DNA of 18,299 bases, taken from the NCBI GenBank assembly GCA_027066965.1, contig JAMOMT010000013.1, positions 1 through 18,299 on the forward strand, read 5' to 3'. Source of the DNA: Archaeoglobaceae archaeon (GTDB lineage Archaea > Halobacteriota > Archaeoglobi > Archaeoglobales > Archaeoglobaceae). Positions 6,073 to 12,946 of the stretch are shown here, piece by piece (the first letter of the stretch is position 1; every line of letters starts with the position of its first letter). Position numbers and translations under genes: made by a program. The notes beneath the pieces were generated by a model. The model was given only the letters and a program-made list of their open reading frames with translations, searched no databases and was not told the DNA's origin.

Positions 6073-6467
6073 GCTCTGATGGTAGCTGTCAGATTCTGTC
6101 AAAGCACGCAGATCCGGATTTGAGAGGTTCTGGAACGAAGTACAGATACGTGCTGGACATTTTCATTCTATTCCTGGCGTTTTTTGTTCTGGCTAGTGTG
6201 AGAAACGATACCGGCATAGTCCTAGCCTCAGCTCTGTTCGCGTTGAGTGCTATAACTTCAGACAGCTCTGCCGAACGCATAGCAAAGCTGAGGAAGATTC
6301 TGGAATACGTTAAAGCAAAAACGAATTCAGGGGTCTACCAGATTGAGATAAAAATGCGACCGAAAAAACCCAGCAAAAGGAATTACGTTTACAGATATAT
6401 TCTGTACTTTGTAACCAACGTCGCAATCTGGGAAATTGTGCTGAGAGCCATGGGATGGGTTAGATGA
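6069..6467 (+). CDS. Membrane protein with a basic soluble segment
   Basis: 132 residues. ATG 6069 was chosen because it overlaps the previous stop by four bases and follows GGGGAGC. A short polar N-terminus precedes two membrane segments at about residues 27-62 (VLDIFILFLAFFVLASV, then IVLASALFALSAI). A soluble, basic stretch of about 40 residues follows (KLRKILEYVKAK, then KMRPKKPSKRN), and then a last helix near the C-terminus. The stop overlaps the next start by four bases. No family is recognised; the tight coupling suggests the products act in one membrane complex. Confidence 0.7.
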   Translation: MSSDGSCQILSKHADPDLRGSGTKYRYVLDIFILFLAFFVLASVRNDTGIVLASALFALSAITSDSSAERIAKLRKILEYVKAKTNSGVYQIEIKMRPKKPSKRNYVYRYILYFVTNVAIWEIVLRAMGWVR

Positions 6468-7648
6468 TGAAAAGAGTGTTTGTACTGCTAATTATTGTTG
6501 CACTAACTGTTACAGGCTGTTCTTCAAAAAACAAAATCTCCAGAACTCCCACAACCTCCACAGTCTGTACAGCCAGTACATCCAGCTGTTCCCAGCCAGC
6601 GAGTTCCAGCCTTGCATGGAAAACGGCAATACCACTTGGCACTAATGAGTCGGGTTCAATGTACATCGTAAACCATAGTTTTATGAAAAACAACAGTATT
6701 AAATCAATATATCACATACTGTGTGACAAGATAAAGAAACAAAGTTTTCAGGTAATACTATACGGAATGAGCCCAGAAGAAAAGAGAGAATTTCTAAAAG
6801 CCTGGCTGAAAGCTCTCGGCGAAACGGGATGCGGGCTGGCAGTCATACCCGTGAGTGGGGACAGGAAAACAGCTGAATTCGACAAAAGAGTGCTGAAAGC
6901 GAGTGCTGTCCTCTTATCCTGCAAGCCGGAGGGAATGTTTGTTCTTCAGAATCCCGAAGATTTACGCTTTATCACAAAAAGCTTTATTACAGAAATCTGG
7001 AAAAACAGCAAAATCACCGGTATTAAGAACTTTAAATACATCGGTTATATCGGGTGGGAAAGCATAAACAGAGCAGGAAAAGAAATCGTAGATGTTGATT
7101 ACTACACATCAAAGATTAGCATAAACGGGAAAACGTACAGGTTCTTCTTAGCGATAACCCACCACTCCGCAATCGGCTGCAACAGTCACTCGCCAAAATG
7201 GTTCACCACAACAACAGATTGGAACACCAAAATCTGGCCGGGACAGGTTCTTCACGACTGGGAGCCGAAGAACGAGGGGTTAAACACGCAAATAACATAC
7301 ACTCTGACATCTATTGCGCCAGTTATTGTAAGCTACAGCGTTCCGGAAGGTCTCACAGTAGAGTGGGTTGATCAAACGTCTCCAGACACCGGATACGTCA
7401 AAACCCTGCACAAAATTCTGAATGCGAGGAGTGGTGTGATTTACGCGGTGGAGTCCTCGTCGATCGGTTTGCTTGACCCCACCAGACCGGGAGGTTACCT
7501 GCCAATGATCGTTGATCACGACTTTAAGGTAGAGTTACAAAAACCGGTATTTCTGTGGGCAGATACAAAGACGATTGATATCAACTTTACTGCTGCACTG
7601 TATGACTGCTGTACACTTCATCATGTAGTTTGTAGTAGCCTGATTTAG
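6464..7648 (+). CDS. Predicted lipoprotein of unknown function, last gene of the membrane operon
   Basis: 394 residues (the start may be the second ATG at 6467). A short signal with a lipobox, VTGC with Cys19, suggests lipid anchoring outside the membrane. A Ser/Thr/Cys-rich linker covers about residues 20-50. Residues 80-180 look alpha/beta. The C-terminal half is beta-rich, with VDVDYYTSKISINGKTYRFF at 209-228 and ITYTLTSIAPVIVSYSVP at 277-294. The pattern of a YY segment, a glycine turn and an aromatic strand echoes the secreted protein at 213-1085, so distant homology is plausible. It is translationally coupled to the upstream membrane genes. It may be the outward-facing part of the same complex. 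The function is not known. Confidence 0.7.
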   Translation: MMKRVFVLLIIVALTVTGCSSKNKISRTPTTSTVCTASTSSCSQPASSSLAWKTAIPLGTNESGSMYIVNHSFMKNNSIKSIYHILCDKIKKQSFQVILYGMSPEEKREFLKAWLKALGETGCGLAVIPVSGDRKTAEFDKRVLKASAVLLSCKPEGMFVLQNPEDLRFITKSFITEIWKNSKITGIKNFKYIGYIGWESINRAGKEIVDVDYYTSKISINGKTYRFFLAITHHSAIGCNSHSPKWFTTTTDWNTKIWPGQVLHDWEPKNEGLNTQITYTLTSIAPVIVSYSVPEGLTVEWVDQTSPDTGYVKTLHKILNARSGVIYAVESSSIGLLDPTRPGGYLPMIVDHDFKVELQKPVFLWADTKTIDINFTAALYDCCTLHHVVCSSLI

Positions 7649-7680
7649 GTTTTTATACTACCTTAATTATAATAATAAAT

Positions 7681-7716
7681 TACATTTTGCGGGATATGGT
7701 CATAAAGCATATAAAT
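7681..7716 (+). promoter_or_regulatory. Shared 36-bp promoter element, copy 4
   Basis: TACATTTTGCGGGA, then TATGGTCA, then TAAAGCATATAAAT; 27 of 36 bases match copy 1, with the TATGGTCA core intact. It ends 20 bases before the GTG at 7737, the same spacing as copies 1 and 2. CATATAAAT is a good archaeal TATA box. Confidence 0.75.
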
Positions 7717-7736
7717 CCTGTCTCCAACAGTACAGC

Positions 7737-8291
7737 GTGAATTTGAAGTTTGCAGTGCTGTTGATTTTGGTGGCGATTGAGATTTCGGGTATTACTTTCG
7801 CAGCTGTTACGACAGATGGAAATTAGGCAGATAGAATTGATGTGTCTCCCAAACTTCCACTCAAACCTCCCGACAAGCTCACAAAAGAGGATCTGCAAAT
7901 ATACAAGAGGTACGATGTGAGCGAGAACGACATAAAGTTCGCAGAGGGAAAACTGCCGTACTACCTGAACGGGACAATTCTCGACGGGAGTGAGAAGGTC
8001 ATAGTAACTGATACTGGAAAGATACCGAAAATTGAGGCTGAAAGGCTGAAGGAGATGGGGATAAACTACACGGTAATGAGCTGGAAAGAGGCGAGGAAAA
8101 TAAGCGGAAGGGCGAGAAAGGAGTACATCAGGAAGTACGGAGTTGACCCGGCAAACCCAAAGGTGGTTATAGTGCAGGGCGTCCCCCTGCCGAGGGAGTA
8201 CGTCAGAGAGCTCGTAACCAAAGGAATTGTGAAACCCGCCACAGGATCGGACACTATCAAAGTCCAGCCAAAACTCAGAACTGCCCATTAA
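7737..8291 (+). pseudogene. Secreted protein gene interrupted by an in-frame TAG
   Basis: GTG 7737 begins a clear signal peptide, MNLKFAVLLILVAIEISGI followed by TFAAVTTDGN, which is closed by TAG at 7824-7826. The same frame continues without break as ADRIDVSPKLPLKPPDKL and on for 154 codons to TAA at 8289-8291. If translated alone, the second part could start at GTG 7842 (149 residues) but would lack a signal. The mature part is soluble and charged, with YKRYDVSENDIKFAEGKLPY, repeated Pro and Lys, and PKVVIVQGVPLPREYV near the end. No family is recognised. The promoter, spacing and signal show that the ancestral product was exported. A single base change, a sequencing error or stop readthrough could explain the TAG. 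Confidence 0.7.
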
Positions 8292-8328
8292 TCATAGATG
8301 AAATGTGAAAGAGAAAGGGGTGAGAAAA

Positions 8329-8697
8329 ATGTTTGCAGGATACGTGTATTCGTTCGACGTTTTAACCGTGCTAGCGTGCACAGCTGCATCGCTCATTCTC
8401 TTCTCAGTGTGCCTTATTTACGCCCGCAAAACGGGGAACATTCTGAAAGCGAAGAGAGCGATGTGCTACTCATTCGGTCTACTCTCGGGACTGGTGTTTC
8501 TCGCAGATAGAGAAGTCAGGAGAAATGCAGTAAAATCGCTTGTCCTTTTTTCTCTCCTCGCACTGGTTATGGCTGTATACCCCGCCTTTGTCATCGACTT
8601 TGCTCACAGCATATCTCTCCTTACGATCGTTCCGCACTTTCCCCACATTTACGTATCTTTTCAGGCAATTCTAACGCTGCTGGCGCTTGCGAGGTGA
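8329..8697 (+). CDS. Small membrane protein behind the fourth secreted gene
   Basis: 122 residues from ATG 8329, preceded by GGGGTGA; an upstream GTG at 8305 is in frame but less well placed. Hydrophobic segments lie at about 9-31 (VLTVLACTAASLILFSVCLI), 46-60, 68-88 (SLVLFSLLALVMAVYPAFVI) and near the C-terminus (FQAILTLLALA). Two basic loops, YARKTGNILKAKRA and DREVRRNAVK, separate them. It starts 37 bases after the interrupted secreted gene, repeating the layout of an exported product followed by a membrane protein. Its 3' end overlaps the convergent radical SAM gene by 27 bases. Family unknown. Confidence 0.65.
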   Translation: MFAGYVYSFDVLTVLACTAASLILFSVCLIYARKTGNILKAKRAMCYSFGLLSGLVFLADREVRRNAVKSLVLFSLLALVMAVYPAFVIDFAHSISLLTIVPHFPHIYVSFQAILTLLALAR

Positions 8698-9672
8698 TCT
8701 AACACTCCTTTCGAGAGTTTCCTTTAGAAATCCGAGTGTACACCTCAAATTCGAAAAAATTAAGCTTGGCTCAGCATAACAGAGCAGATAACAGCTCCTG
8801 CTACACGATTTGGCCATTTCCACGCCCTTCATGTAATTTTCGCTCTTAATAACGTTCTTTAACCCCTCTCTCACATCTCCAGCCCTTATGTAATCTAGCT
8901 CGTAGCAGGGAGATACGACCTCTCCATCAGGATTTACCCTCACCAGCAGGTTGGAGAGGCAGCGAAACCTGCCACCACTTCTAACAAGCTCCAAGTAACA
9001 TCTTGTATTCAGTATGTTTTTGAACTCCTTTTTCAGCTCCAGAATTCTCCCAGCTGCCTCCCTCATCTCACCTTTGCTGAGACTCGGACATCCTTCGAAG
9101 TAGGGTGAGACGGGCTCAAAAGTTATGTAAACCCCACACTCATCAGCGAACCTTACGAGGTTCTCGATTTCGTCAACGTTCTCTCCGTATAGAACCGCAT
9201 TCAAACAAACGTCGTACCTTTCGCTCGCCCAAATTATTGCTTCCTTGACTCTCTCAAGGGCATCAACTCCCGTAACGCTCTTGTATCGATCCCTCTTCAG
9301 GGTGTCAAGACTGACAGAAATCATGTCAGCGTCGAGCTTTTTACCTTTCAGTAAAAGACCGTTTGTTGCGAGCATCGTGTAAAAGCCGAGATCCCTAGCT
9401 TTTGTGAGTGTACTCGAGGTGTGCTTCCATAACAGCGGTTCGCCTCCCGTTGCAGTGTATACGGCAATTCCCAGCTCAGCAGCTTCTCTGAGCATCTTCT
9501 CGATTTCTCTCCACGGCATTTCCTCGACCCTGTACCTCCAGTACTCGCAGTACCTGCACCTCATGTTGCACTTGTAAGTGACAATGTGGGCCAGTATTAC
9601 CGGCCTGATTTTTCCAAATCTCGCAAACATCCACGCCTTTGCAAGCCTTACCACCGCTTTTGCATTTTTCAC
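8671..9672 (-). CDS. Radical SAM protein with C-terminal auxiliary-cluster-like cysteines
   Basis: 333 residues from GTG 9672. An ATG at 9714 would add 14 residues, but that stretch (codons for WLIISRKQTQKLN) is AT-rich and contains a TATA-like TTAATTATAAG, so it is more likely promoter. The motif YKCNMRCRYCEYW supplies the CxxxCxxC cysteines for the 4Fe-4S cluster. ATGGEPLLW is the GGEP motif that binds S-adenosylmethionine, and ISVSLDTLKRDRY follows on a later strand. The C-terminal third has further cysteines (RFRCLSN, VSPCYELD, then SCSRSCYLLC), as in SPASM or twitch-type proteins. The substrate cannot be read from the sequence. It is unlikely to be a bacteriocin maturase: it is convergent with the accessory genes and resembles stand-alone archaeal enzymes. 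Confidence 0.85.
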   Translation of the reverse strand: MKNAKAVVRLAKAWMFARFGKIRPVILAHIVTYKCNMRCRYCEYWRYRVEEMPWREIEKMLREAAELGIAVYTATGGEPLLWKHTSSTLTKARDLGFYTMLATNGLLLKGKKLDADMISVSLDTLKRDRYKSVTGVDALERVKEAIIWASERYDVCLNAVLYGENVDEIENLVRFADECGVYITFEPVSPYFEGCPSLSKGEMREAAGRILELKKEFKNILNTRCYLELVRSGGRFRCLSNLLVRVNPDGEVVSPCYELDYIRAGDVREGLKNVIKSENYMKGVEMAKSCSRSCYLLCYAEPSLIFSNLRCTLGFLKETLERSVRSPRKRQQR

Positions 9673-9686
9673 GTTTAATTTTTGTG

Positions 9687-9700
9687 TTTGTTTTCTACTT
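9687..9700. promoter_or_regulatory. Divergent promoter region with a shared TATA-like box
   Basis: ACTTATAATTAACC lies between the minus-strand radical SAM gene and the plus-strand gene at 9724. It is centred about 31 bases before TTG 9724, and reads TTAATTATAAGT on the other strand. The plus-strand message would be almost leaderless. Whether one box serves both directions is uncertain. Confidence 0.4.
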
Positions 9701-9723
9701 ATAATTAACCACAAGAAGATTTA

Positions 9724-10311
9724 TTGAGCTCTGAGAACGTCAAATCTAAAAAGCCAGAAACAAGAGCAAGAACCAAAATGACGAAGAAAAAGAAAAAGGC
9801 CGGAAATGTTGAGAAGGGTAATTACAGGATAGACCGAGTTAACGTTTCCGCAGTCGTTCACTCAACTGAAGACATGGAGAAAGTTGGGGAGGCGATGGCA
9901 GAGCTCTTTCCCTTCGAGTTCGAGATAGAAGTCAGCAGAGCAAAGGGTCACTACGGAAACGAGCTCACGTTCCTTGAGGTTGAACTCAAAGACAGGAAGA
10001 AGATCAGAGAGTTCCTTAGGTACATTTTCGAGAGACTGAAAGATAGTGGAGAACTCGATTACCTAAAGGAGACTCTTGAAGACAGAATAGATGCAGGAAA
10101 TGTCCTTCACCTAAGGTTCGACAAGCAGAGGGCCTACTTAGGAGAACTTACTCTTGGCAGTAGTGACCCAATTGCTGTCAAGATAAAGATAACAACTTTT
10201 CCTTCGAAAAAAGAGATTGCAGTGAAGGCGATAAAGGAAATGATGGATGAAGTTAATGATGATAAGGTAGAGACAGATGTGAGATTAACAGATGCGGGAT
10301 CCGAAAATTAA
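9724..10311 (+). CDS. RNA-binding protein of the COG1325/DUF54 family (exosome-linked)
   Basis: 195 residues from TTG 9724; an ATG at 9778 is an alternative that removes a lysine-rich tail. The core starts IDRVNVSAVVHSTEDMEKV and contains KGHYGNELTFLEVEL, the hallmark of this archaeal family (an RNA-binding domain related to ribosomal L5 folds, long predicted to work with the exosome). The N-terminal extension is very basic (TKMTKKKKKAG), as expected of an RNA binder. The C-terminus contains a conserved-looking DPIAVKIKITTFPSKKE strand. It lies 24 bases before the RNase P gene rnp3 and probably shares its transcript, matching the euryarchaeal order in which this family precedes rnp3 and rnp2. 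Confidence 0.8.
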   Translation: MSSENVKSKKPETRARTKMTKKKKKAGNVEKGNYRIDRVNVSAVVHSTEDMEKVGEAMAELFPFEFEIEVSRAKGHYGNELTFLEVELKDRKKIREFLRYIFERLKDSGELDYLKETLEDRIDAGNVLHLRFDKQRAYLGELTLGSSDPIAVKIKITTFPSKKEIAVKAIKEMMDEVNDDKVETDVRLTDAGSEN

Positions 10312-10335
10312 ATTAGGAAAAGGGGAAAGCTTCAA

Positions 10336-11028
10336 ATGACCGGATTCGTCGACTTCCTGAGGTTCTGCCCAAAAAGCGATGCCCACTTTAAGGAGCTGTT
10401 TGAGGGTTACAGCTTAGCTGTGTGCTTTATATCTGAGGATTCTACGCAAGAACCCATATCAGAACACCTTAATGAAGAGTTAAAGTTCGAGTGCCAGAGT
10501 TGTCGTGGCCATCTCATCAGAGCGGAGTCTGTAGCAGACCTTCAGAAAAAGTTGAGGAAAGCTAGAGGCTTCGTAGGAGTGATGAGTTCCGACGCAAAGG
10601 TTAATAGAGAGGCCATTATGAGGAGAAAAGTCGATGTCTTACTTGACTTTGAAGAGAGATCTCTTGACTACGCTTCCCTGAAACTTGCAGCCGAAAAGGA
10701 CGTTGTTATAGAAGTGTCCCTCTCAAAGTTTCTCAGAACGAGAGGTTTTAAGAGAATGGTACTCCTTGACGAGACGAGGTTGCTATTAAAGCTGCTGCTT
10801 AAGTTCGGAACTCCATTTCTGCTGACTAGCGGGGCTGAAAATGTTCTCGAACTCAGACCAAGAAAACAGCTGTACAGCTTCTTCTCCTTCCTCGCGAGAG
10901 ATGCAGGAATAGATTACAGTAAACTTCTGAAGCTTGCGGAAGAAAACAGCACGAAGATATTCAGGAGACTTGCAGACAGTAATTATCTGATGGATGGGCT
11001 TGAGATAGAGGGACTTACCGAGGACTGA
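10336..11028 (+). CDS. rnp3: RNase P protein component 3 (Rpp30 homologue)
   Basis: 230 residues, with AGGGGAAAG ahead of ATG 10336. RNase P removes the 5' leader of tRNA precursors; this subunit pairs with Rnp2 (Pop5). The fold is a TIM-like barrel. Recognised segments are RRKVDVLLDFEERSLDYASL at about 95-114, where the family has a VD-hinge, VVIEVSLSKFLR at 124-135, and TPFLLTSGAENVLELRPRKQ at about 158-177, the region most conserved in Rpp30 proteins. The length suits archaeal family members (about 200-240). Its partner gene rnp2 usually follows directly, but here an oppositely oriented gene lies between them. Confidence 0.88.
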   Translation: MTGFVDFLRFCPKSDAHFKELFEGYSLAVCFISEDSTQEPISEHLNEELKFECQSCRGHLIRAESVADLQKKLRKARGFVGVMSSDAKVNREAIMRRKVDVLLDFEERSLDYASLKLAAEKDVVIEVSLSKFLRTRGFKRMVLLDETRLLLKLLLKFGTPFLLTSGAENVLELRPRKQLYSFFSFLARDAGIDYSKLLKLAEENSTKIFRRLADSNYLMDGLEIEGLTED

Positions 11029-11055
11029 TGCGTAAACACTTGATTCTCTAATTTC

Positions 11056-11463
11056 CTAACACTCCCGACGGGTCAGTACATAGAGAGCTATTGCAAGGAT
11101 CAAAACGCCGGCAACAGGATCTACGAAGCTTATAAAGCTGAAAACGCTGCCCCTCAGCAACAGCACGACGCCAACGGCAAGCAACATAAGTGCCACGACC
11201 TTGTTTTCTTGAAGGTTGAACTTCCACTCCCGTCCAGTCCCTTCTGCTTCTACCTCACACTCAGGCATTACCAAAGCCAGCAGAACGTAGAGTATGATGA
11301 AGTTGACGGGACAGAAAACGAGCAGAATCACGTATAGAACTCTTACGAGTGTAGGATCAACTCCAAAATATTCTGCAATCCCTCCAAGTACGCCCTCAAC
11401 CATTTTTTCCTTTTTTGACTTGCAGAGCCTCTTGTCCACCCTGTTCTCATTTTCTTGGTCCAT
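11056..11463 (-). CDS. PspC-domain membrane protein
   Basis: 135 residues on the minus strand. The PspC domain covers about residues 10-68: KRLCKSKKEKMVEGVLGGIA, then EYFGVDPTLVRVLYVILLVF, and a helix ending YVLLALVMPE. PspC proteins are membrane proteins linked to envelope stress (phage-shock) responses. The C-terminal half adds two more hydrophobic segments, VVALMLLAVGVVLLLRG and a last one ending LILAIALYVLTRRE, resembling the tail of PspC/LiaF-type proteins. It is inserted against the direction of the RNase P genes and breaks their usual adjacency. Its own promoter would lie at about 11470-11510, where the minus strand reads AAGTTATAGTAATG. Archaeal target not known. Confidence 0.85.
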   Translation of the reverse strand: MDQENENRVDKRLCKSKKEKMVEGVLGGIAEYFGVDPTLVRVLYVILLVFCPVNFIILYVLLALVMPECEVEAEGTGREWKFNLQENKVVALMLLAVGVVLLLRGSVFSFISFVDPVAGVLILAIALYVLTRREC

Positions 11464-11540
11464 ACTCGCCCAATCATCATTACTATAACTTCTGTTAAAA
11501 AACTTTGTTTGTAGAATGCTTTCAGCGTACGCAGCGAGAG

Positions 11541-11575
11541 ATTTAAAACCGAGATGCTGGAAAAAAGTCAGGTGA
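11541..11575 (+). promoter_or_regulatory. TATA box and ribosome site for rnp2
   Basis: ATTTAAAACC at 11541-11550 is a plausible TATA box, and CAGGTGA near 11570 is a ribosome site before TTG 11580. A separate promoter is needed because the gene before it points the other way. Confidence 0.45.
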
Positions 11576-11579
11576 AATT

Positions 11580-11915
11580 TTGAAAGGTCTCTCCCCTGCC
11601 CTCAGGAAAAAGAAGAGATACGTTGCATTCAGAATAATAGCAAGTGGAGACGTAACAGCAAAAGACATTATTCAAGAAATACGGCAGAGTGTTCTTTCCC
11701 TGTACGGGGAGTGGTACGGAAACGCCGGATTAAAGCTAGAGCTCTTTGACGAGGAGAGAAAAGAGGGGATACTCAGGTGCTACAGAGAGAAACTCAACGC
11801 TGTCGTTGCAGCGTTAACGTTGATAAGCAGAGTTGGAGACGTAAACGTGGCCGTTAAAACGCTCGGCGTTAGCGGGACAATAAAAGGGTGCAAGCGTTTT
11901 CTCGAAAGTTCTTAA
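11580..11915 (+). CDS. rnp2: RNase P protein component 2 (Pop5 homologue)
   Basis: 111 residues from TTG 11580. The start LSPALRKKKRYVAFRIIA is characteristic of archaeal Pop5 (a basic RYV/RYI segment entering the first beta strand). The alpha/beta RRM-like fold continues through IIQEIRQSVLSLYGEWYGNA, in which the LYGE-x-G motif is typical, then GILRCYREKLNAVVAALTLI, and ends with SGTIKGCKRFL. It partners Rnp3 in the RNase P protein core that raises catalytic efficiency of the RNA. The length suits the family (about 100-130). It is separated from psmA by 275 AT-rich bases, unlike the close spacing often found. Confidence 0.88.
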   Translation: MKGLSPALRKKKRYVAFRIIASGDVTAKDIIQEIRQSVLSLYGEWYGNAGLKLELFDEERKEGILRCYREKLNAVVAALTLISRVGDVNVAVKTLGVSGTIKGCKRFLESS

Positions 11916-12190
11916 ATTTTAAAAATTTATTTATTTTGAACTTACCAGTAAATTACCAATAAATTTTACATACTAACTTTCTTATAGTAGAAAACAATAT
12001 AAAAATTAAATCGTAATAACAAGAATAACAACCAGAAATAAATATTACCAACACTGTTACCGCCAAAAACATTCAAAACAACAGACCGGAAAACTGATCA
12101 TCCAGATACTATGCCAAACGACGTAAAGGAATAAATACGAAGACGTGTGAGATTGTGCAGGCTTTAACTGTTACTTGAGGAGGTGAACGC
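11916..12190 (+). promoter_or_regulatory. AT-rich gap containing the promoter of the proteasome-exosome operon
   Basis: No gene was seen in this 275-base gap. Near its right end, GGAATAAATACGAAG (about 12128-12142) is a good TATA box, predicting a transcript start near 12160. GAGGAGGTGA at about 12177-12186 is the ribosome site for psmA. The T-rich stretch at about 11915-11940 could terminate rnp2 transcription. Confidence 0.5.
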
Positions 12191-12931
12191 ATGCACTTAC
12201 CGCAAATGGGATACGATCGGGCGATTACAGTATTCAGCCCTGATGGTAGGCTGTTTCAGGTTGAATACGCAAGAGAAGCCGTAAAAAGGGGAGCAACGGC
12301 AATAGGCGTAAAGACAAAAGAGGGAGTTTTGCTCTTAGCGGACAGAAGGGTTGCTAGCAAGCTACTTGAGGTAACTACAATAGAGAAGATATACAAGATA
12401 GACGAGCACATCTACGCCGCTACTTCCGGCTTGGTTGCAGATGCAAGAGTACTCATAGAGAGGGCGAGAGTCGAGGCACAAATAAATAAGCTGACTTATG
12501 ACGAGCCAATAACAGTAAAGGATCTGGCGAGAAAGATTTGCGACTTCAAGCAGCAGTACACACAGTTCGGAGGAGTTAGACCTTTTGGGGTCTCTCTGTT
12601 GATAGCCGGCTACGACGAGGCTCCTCGTTTATTCGAGACTGACCCAAGCGGCGCTCTGCTCGAGTACAAGGCTACTTCTATAGGAGCTGGGAGAGCTGTG
12701 GTGATAGAGCACTTCGAAAACGTTTACAGGGACGACATGAGTCTAGAAGAGGCAATAGTAGAGGCGATGGTCGCTCTTGGAAAGGCGATAGAGGGTGAGC
12801 TGAGCGAGGACGGAATAGAGCTCGTTGTTCTCACCAGAGAAGGAGCGAGGAGCATCACGGGCGAAGAACTCAAGACGTACATAGAAAAGGCAAACGAGAA
12901 GATAAGGGAAGAGCTCGAGAAGAAGGAGTAA
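12191..12931 (+). CDS. psmA: Proteasome subunit alpha
   Basis: 246 residues. It forms the outer rings of the 20S proteasome and gates substrate entry to the proteolytic chamber. The N-terminus has the gate-forming YDRAITVFSPDGRLFQVEYA motif, diagnostic of alpha subunits. Later it reads GVLLLADRRVASKLLE, AATSGLVADARVLIERAR, QQYTQFGGVRPFGVSLLIAG and ATSIGAGR. There is no N-terminal propeptide or catalytic threonine, as expected. The C-terminal helix is charged (EELEKKE). The length is normal for archaea. It leads the operon with SBDS and the exosome genes, the common euryarchaeal arrangement that links protein and RNA turnover. Confidence 0.96.
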   Translation: MHLPQMGYDRAITVFSPDGRLFQVEYAREAVKRGATAIGVKTKEGVLLLADRRVASKLLEVTTIEKIYKIDEHIYAATSGLVADARVLIERARVEAQINKLTYDEPITVKDLARKICDFKQQYTQFGGVRPFGVSLLIAGYDEAPRLFETDPSGALLEYKATSIGAGRAVVIEHFENVYRDDMSLEEAIVEAMVALGKAIEGELSEDGIELVVLTREGARSITGEELKTYIEKANEKIREELEKKE

Positions 12932-12946
12932 GCCCCTTTCGGGGGG
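12932..12946 (+). other. Short hairpin in the psmA-sdo1 gap
   Basis: CCCC, TTTC, GGGG can pair as a small stem just before the ATG at 12947. The G-rich arm may also act as the ribosome site. No T-run follows, so it is not a classic terminator. Confidence 0.35.

Noticed and set aside
7824..7826. TAG read as pyrrolysine
   Set aside because: No sign of the required tRNA or synthetase in the window, no recognisable methylamine methyltransferase, and the position just after a signal peptide has no catalytic sense. A nonsense change is simpler.
7680..8288. A 202-codon open frame on the minus strand opposite the interrupted secreted gene
   Set aside because: The plus strand has the promoter element, signal peptide and protein-like codons in one frame. 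The minus frame gives an unlikely residue mix, starts within the promoter element and has no ribosome site or promoter.
8671..9672. Radical SAM protein as a bacteriocin-modifying enzyme
   Set aside because: It is convergent with the accessory cassettes, has its own promoter region shared with a housekeeping gene, and the halocin-like peptide is expected to mature by cleavage and disulfides, not radical chemistry.
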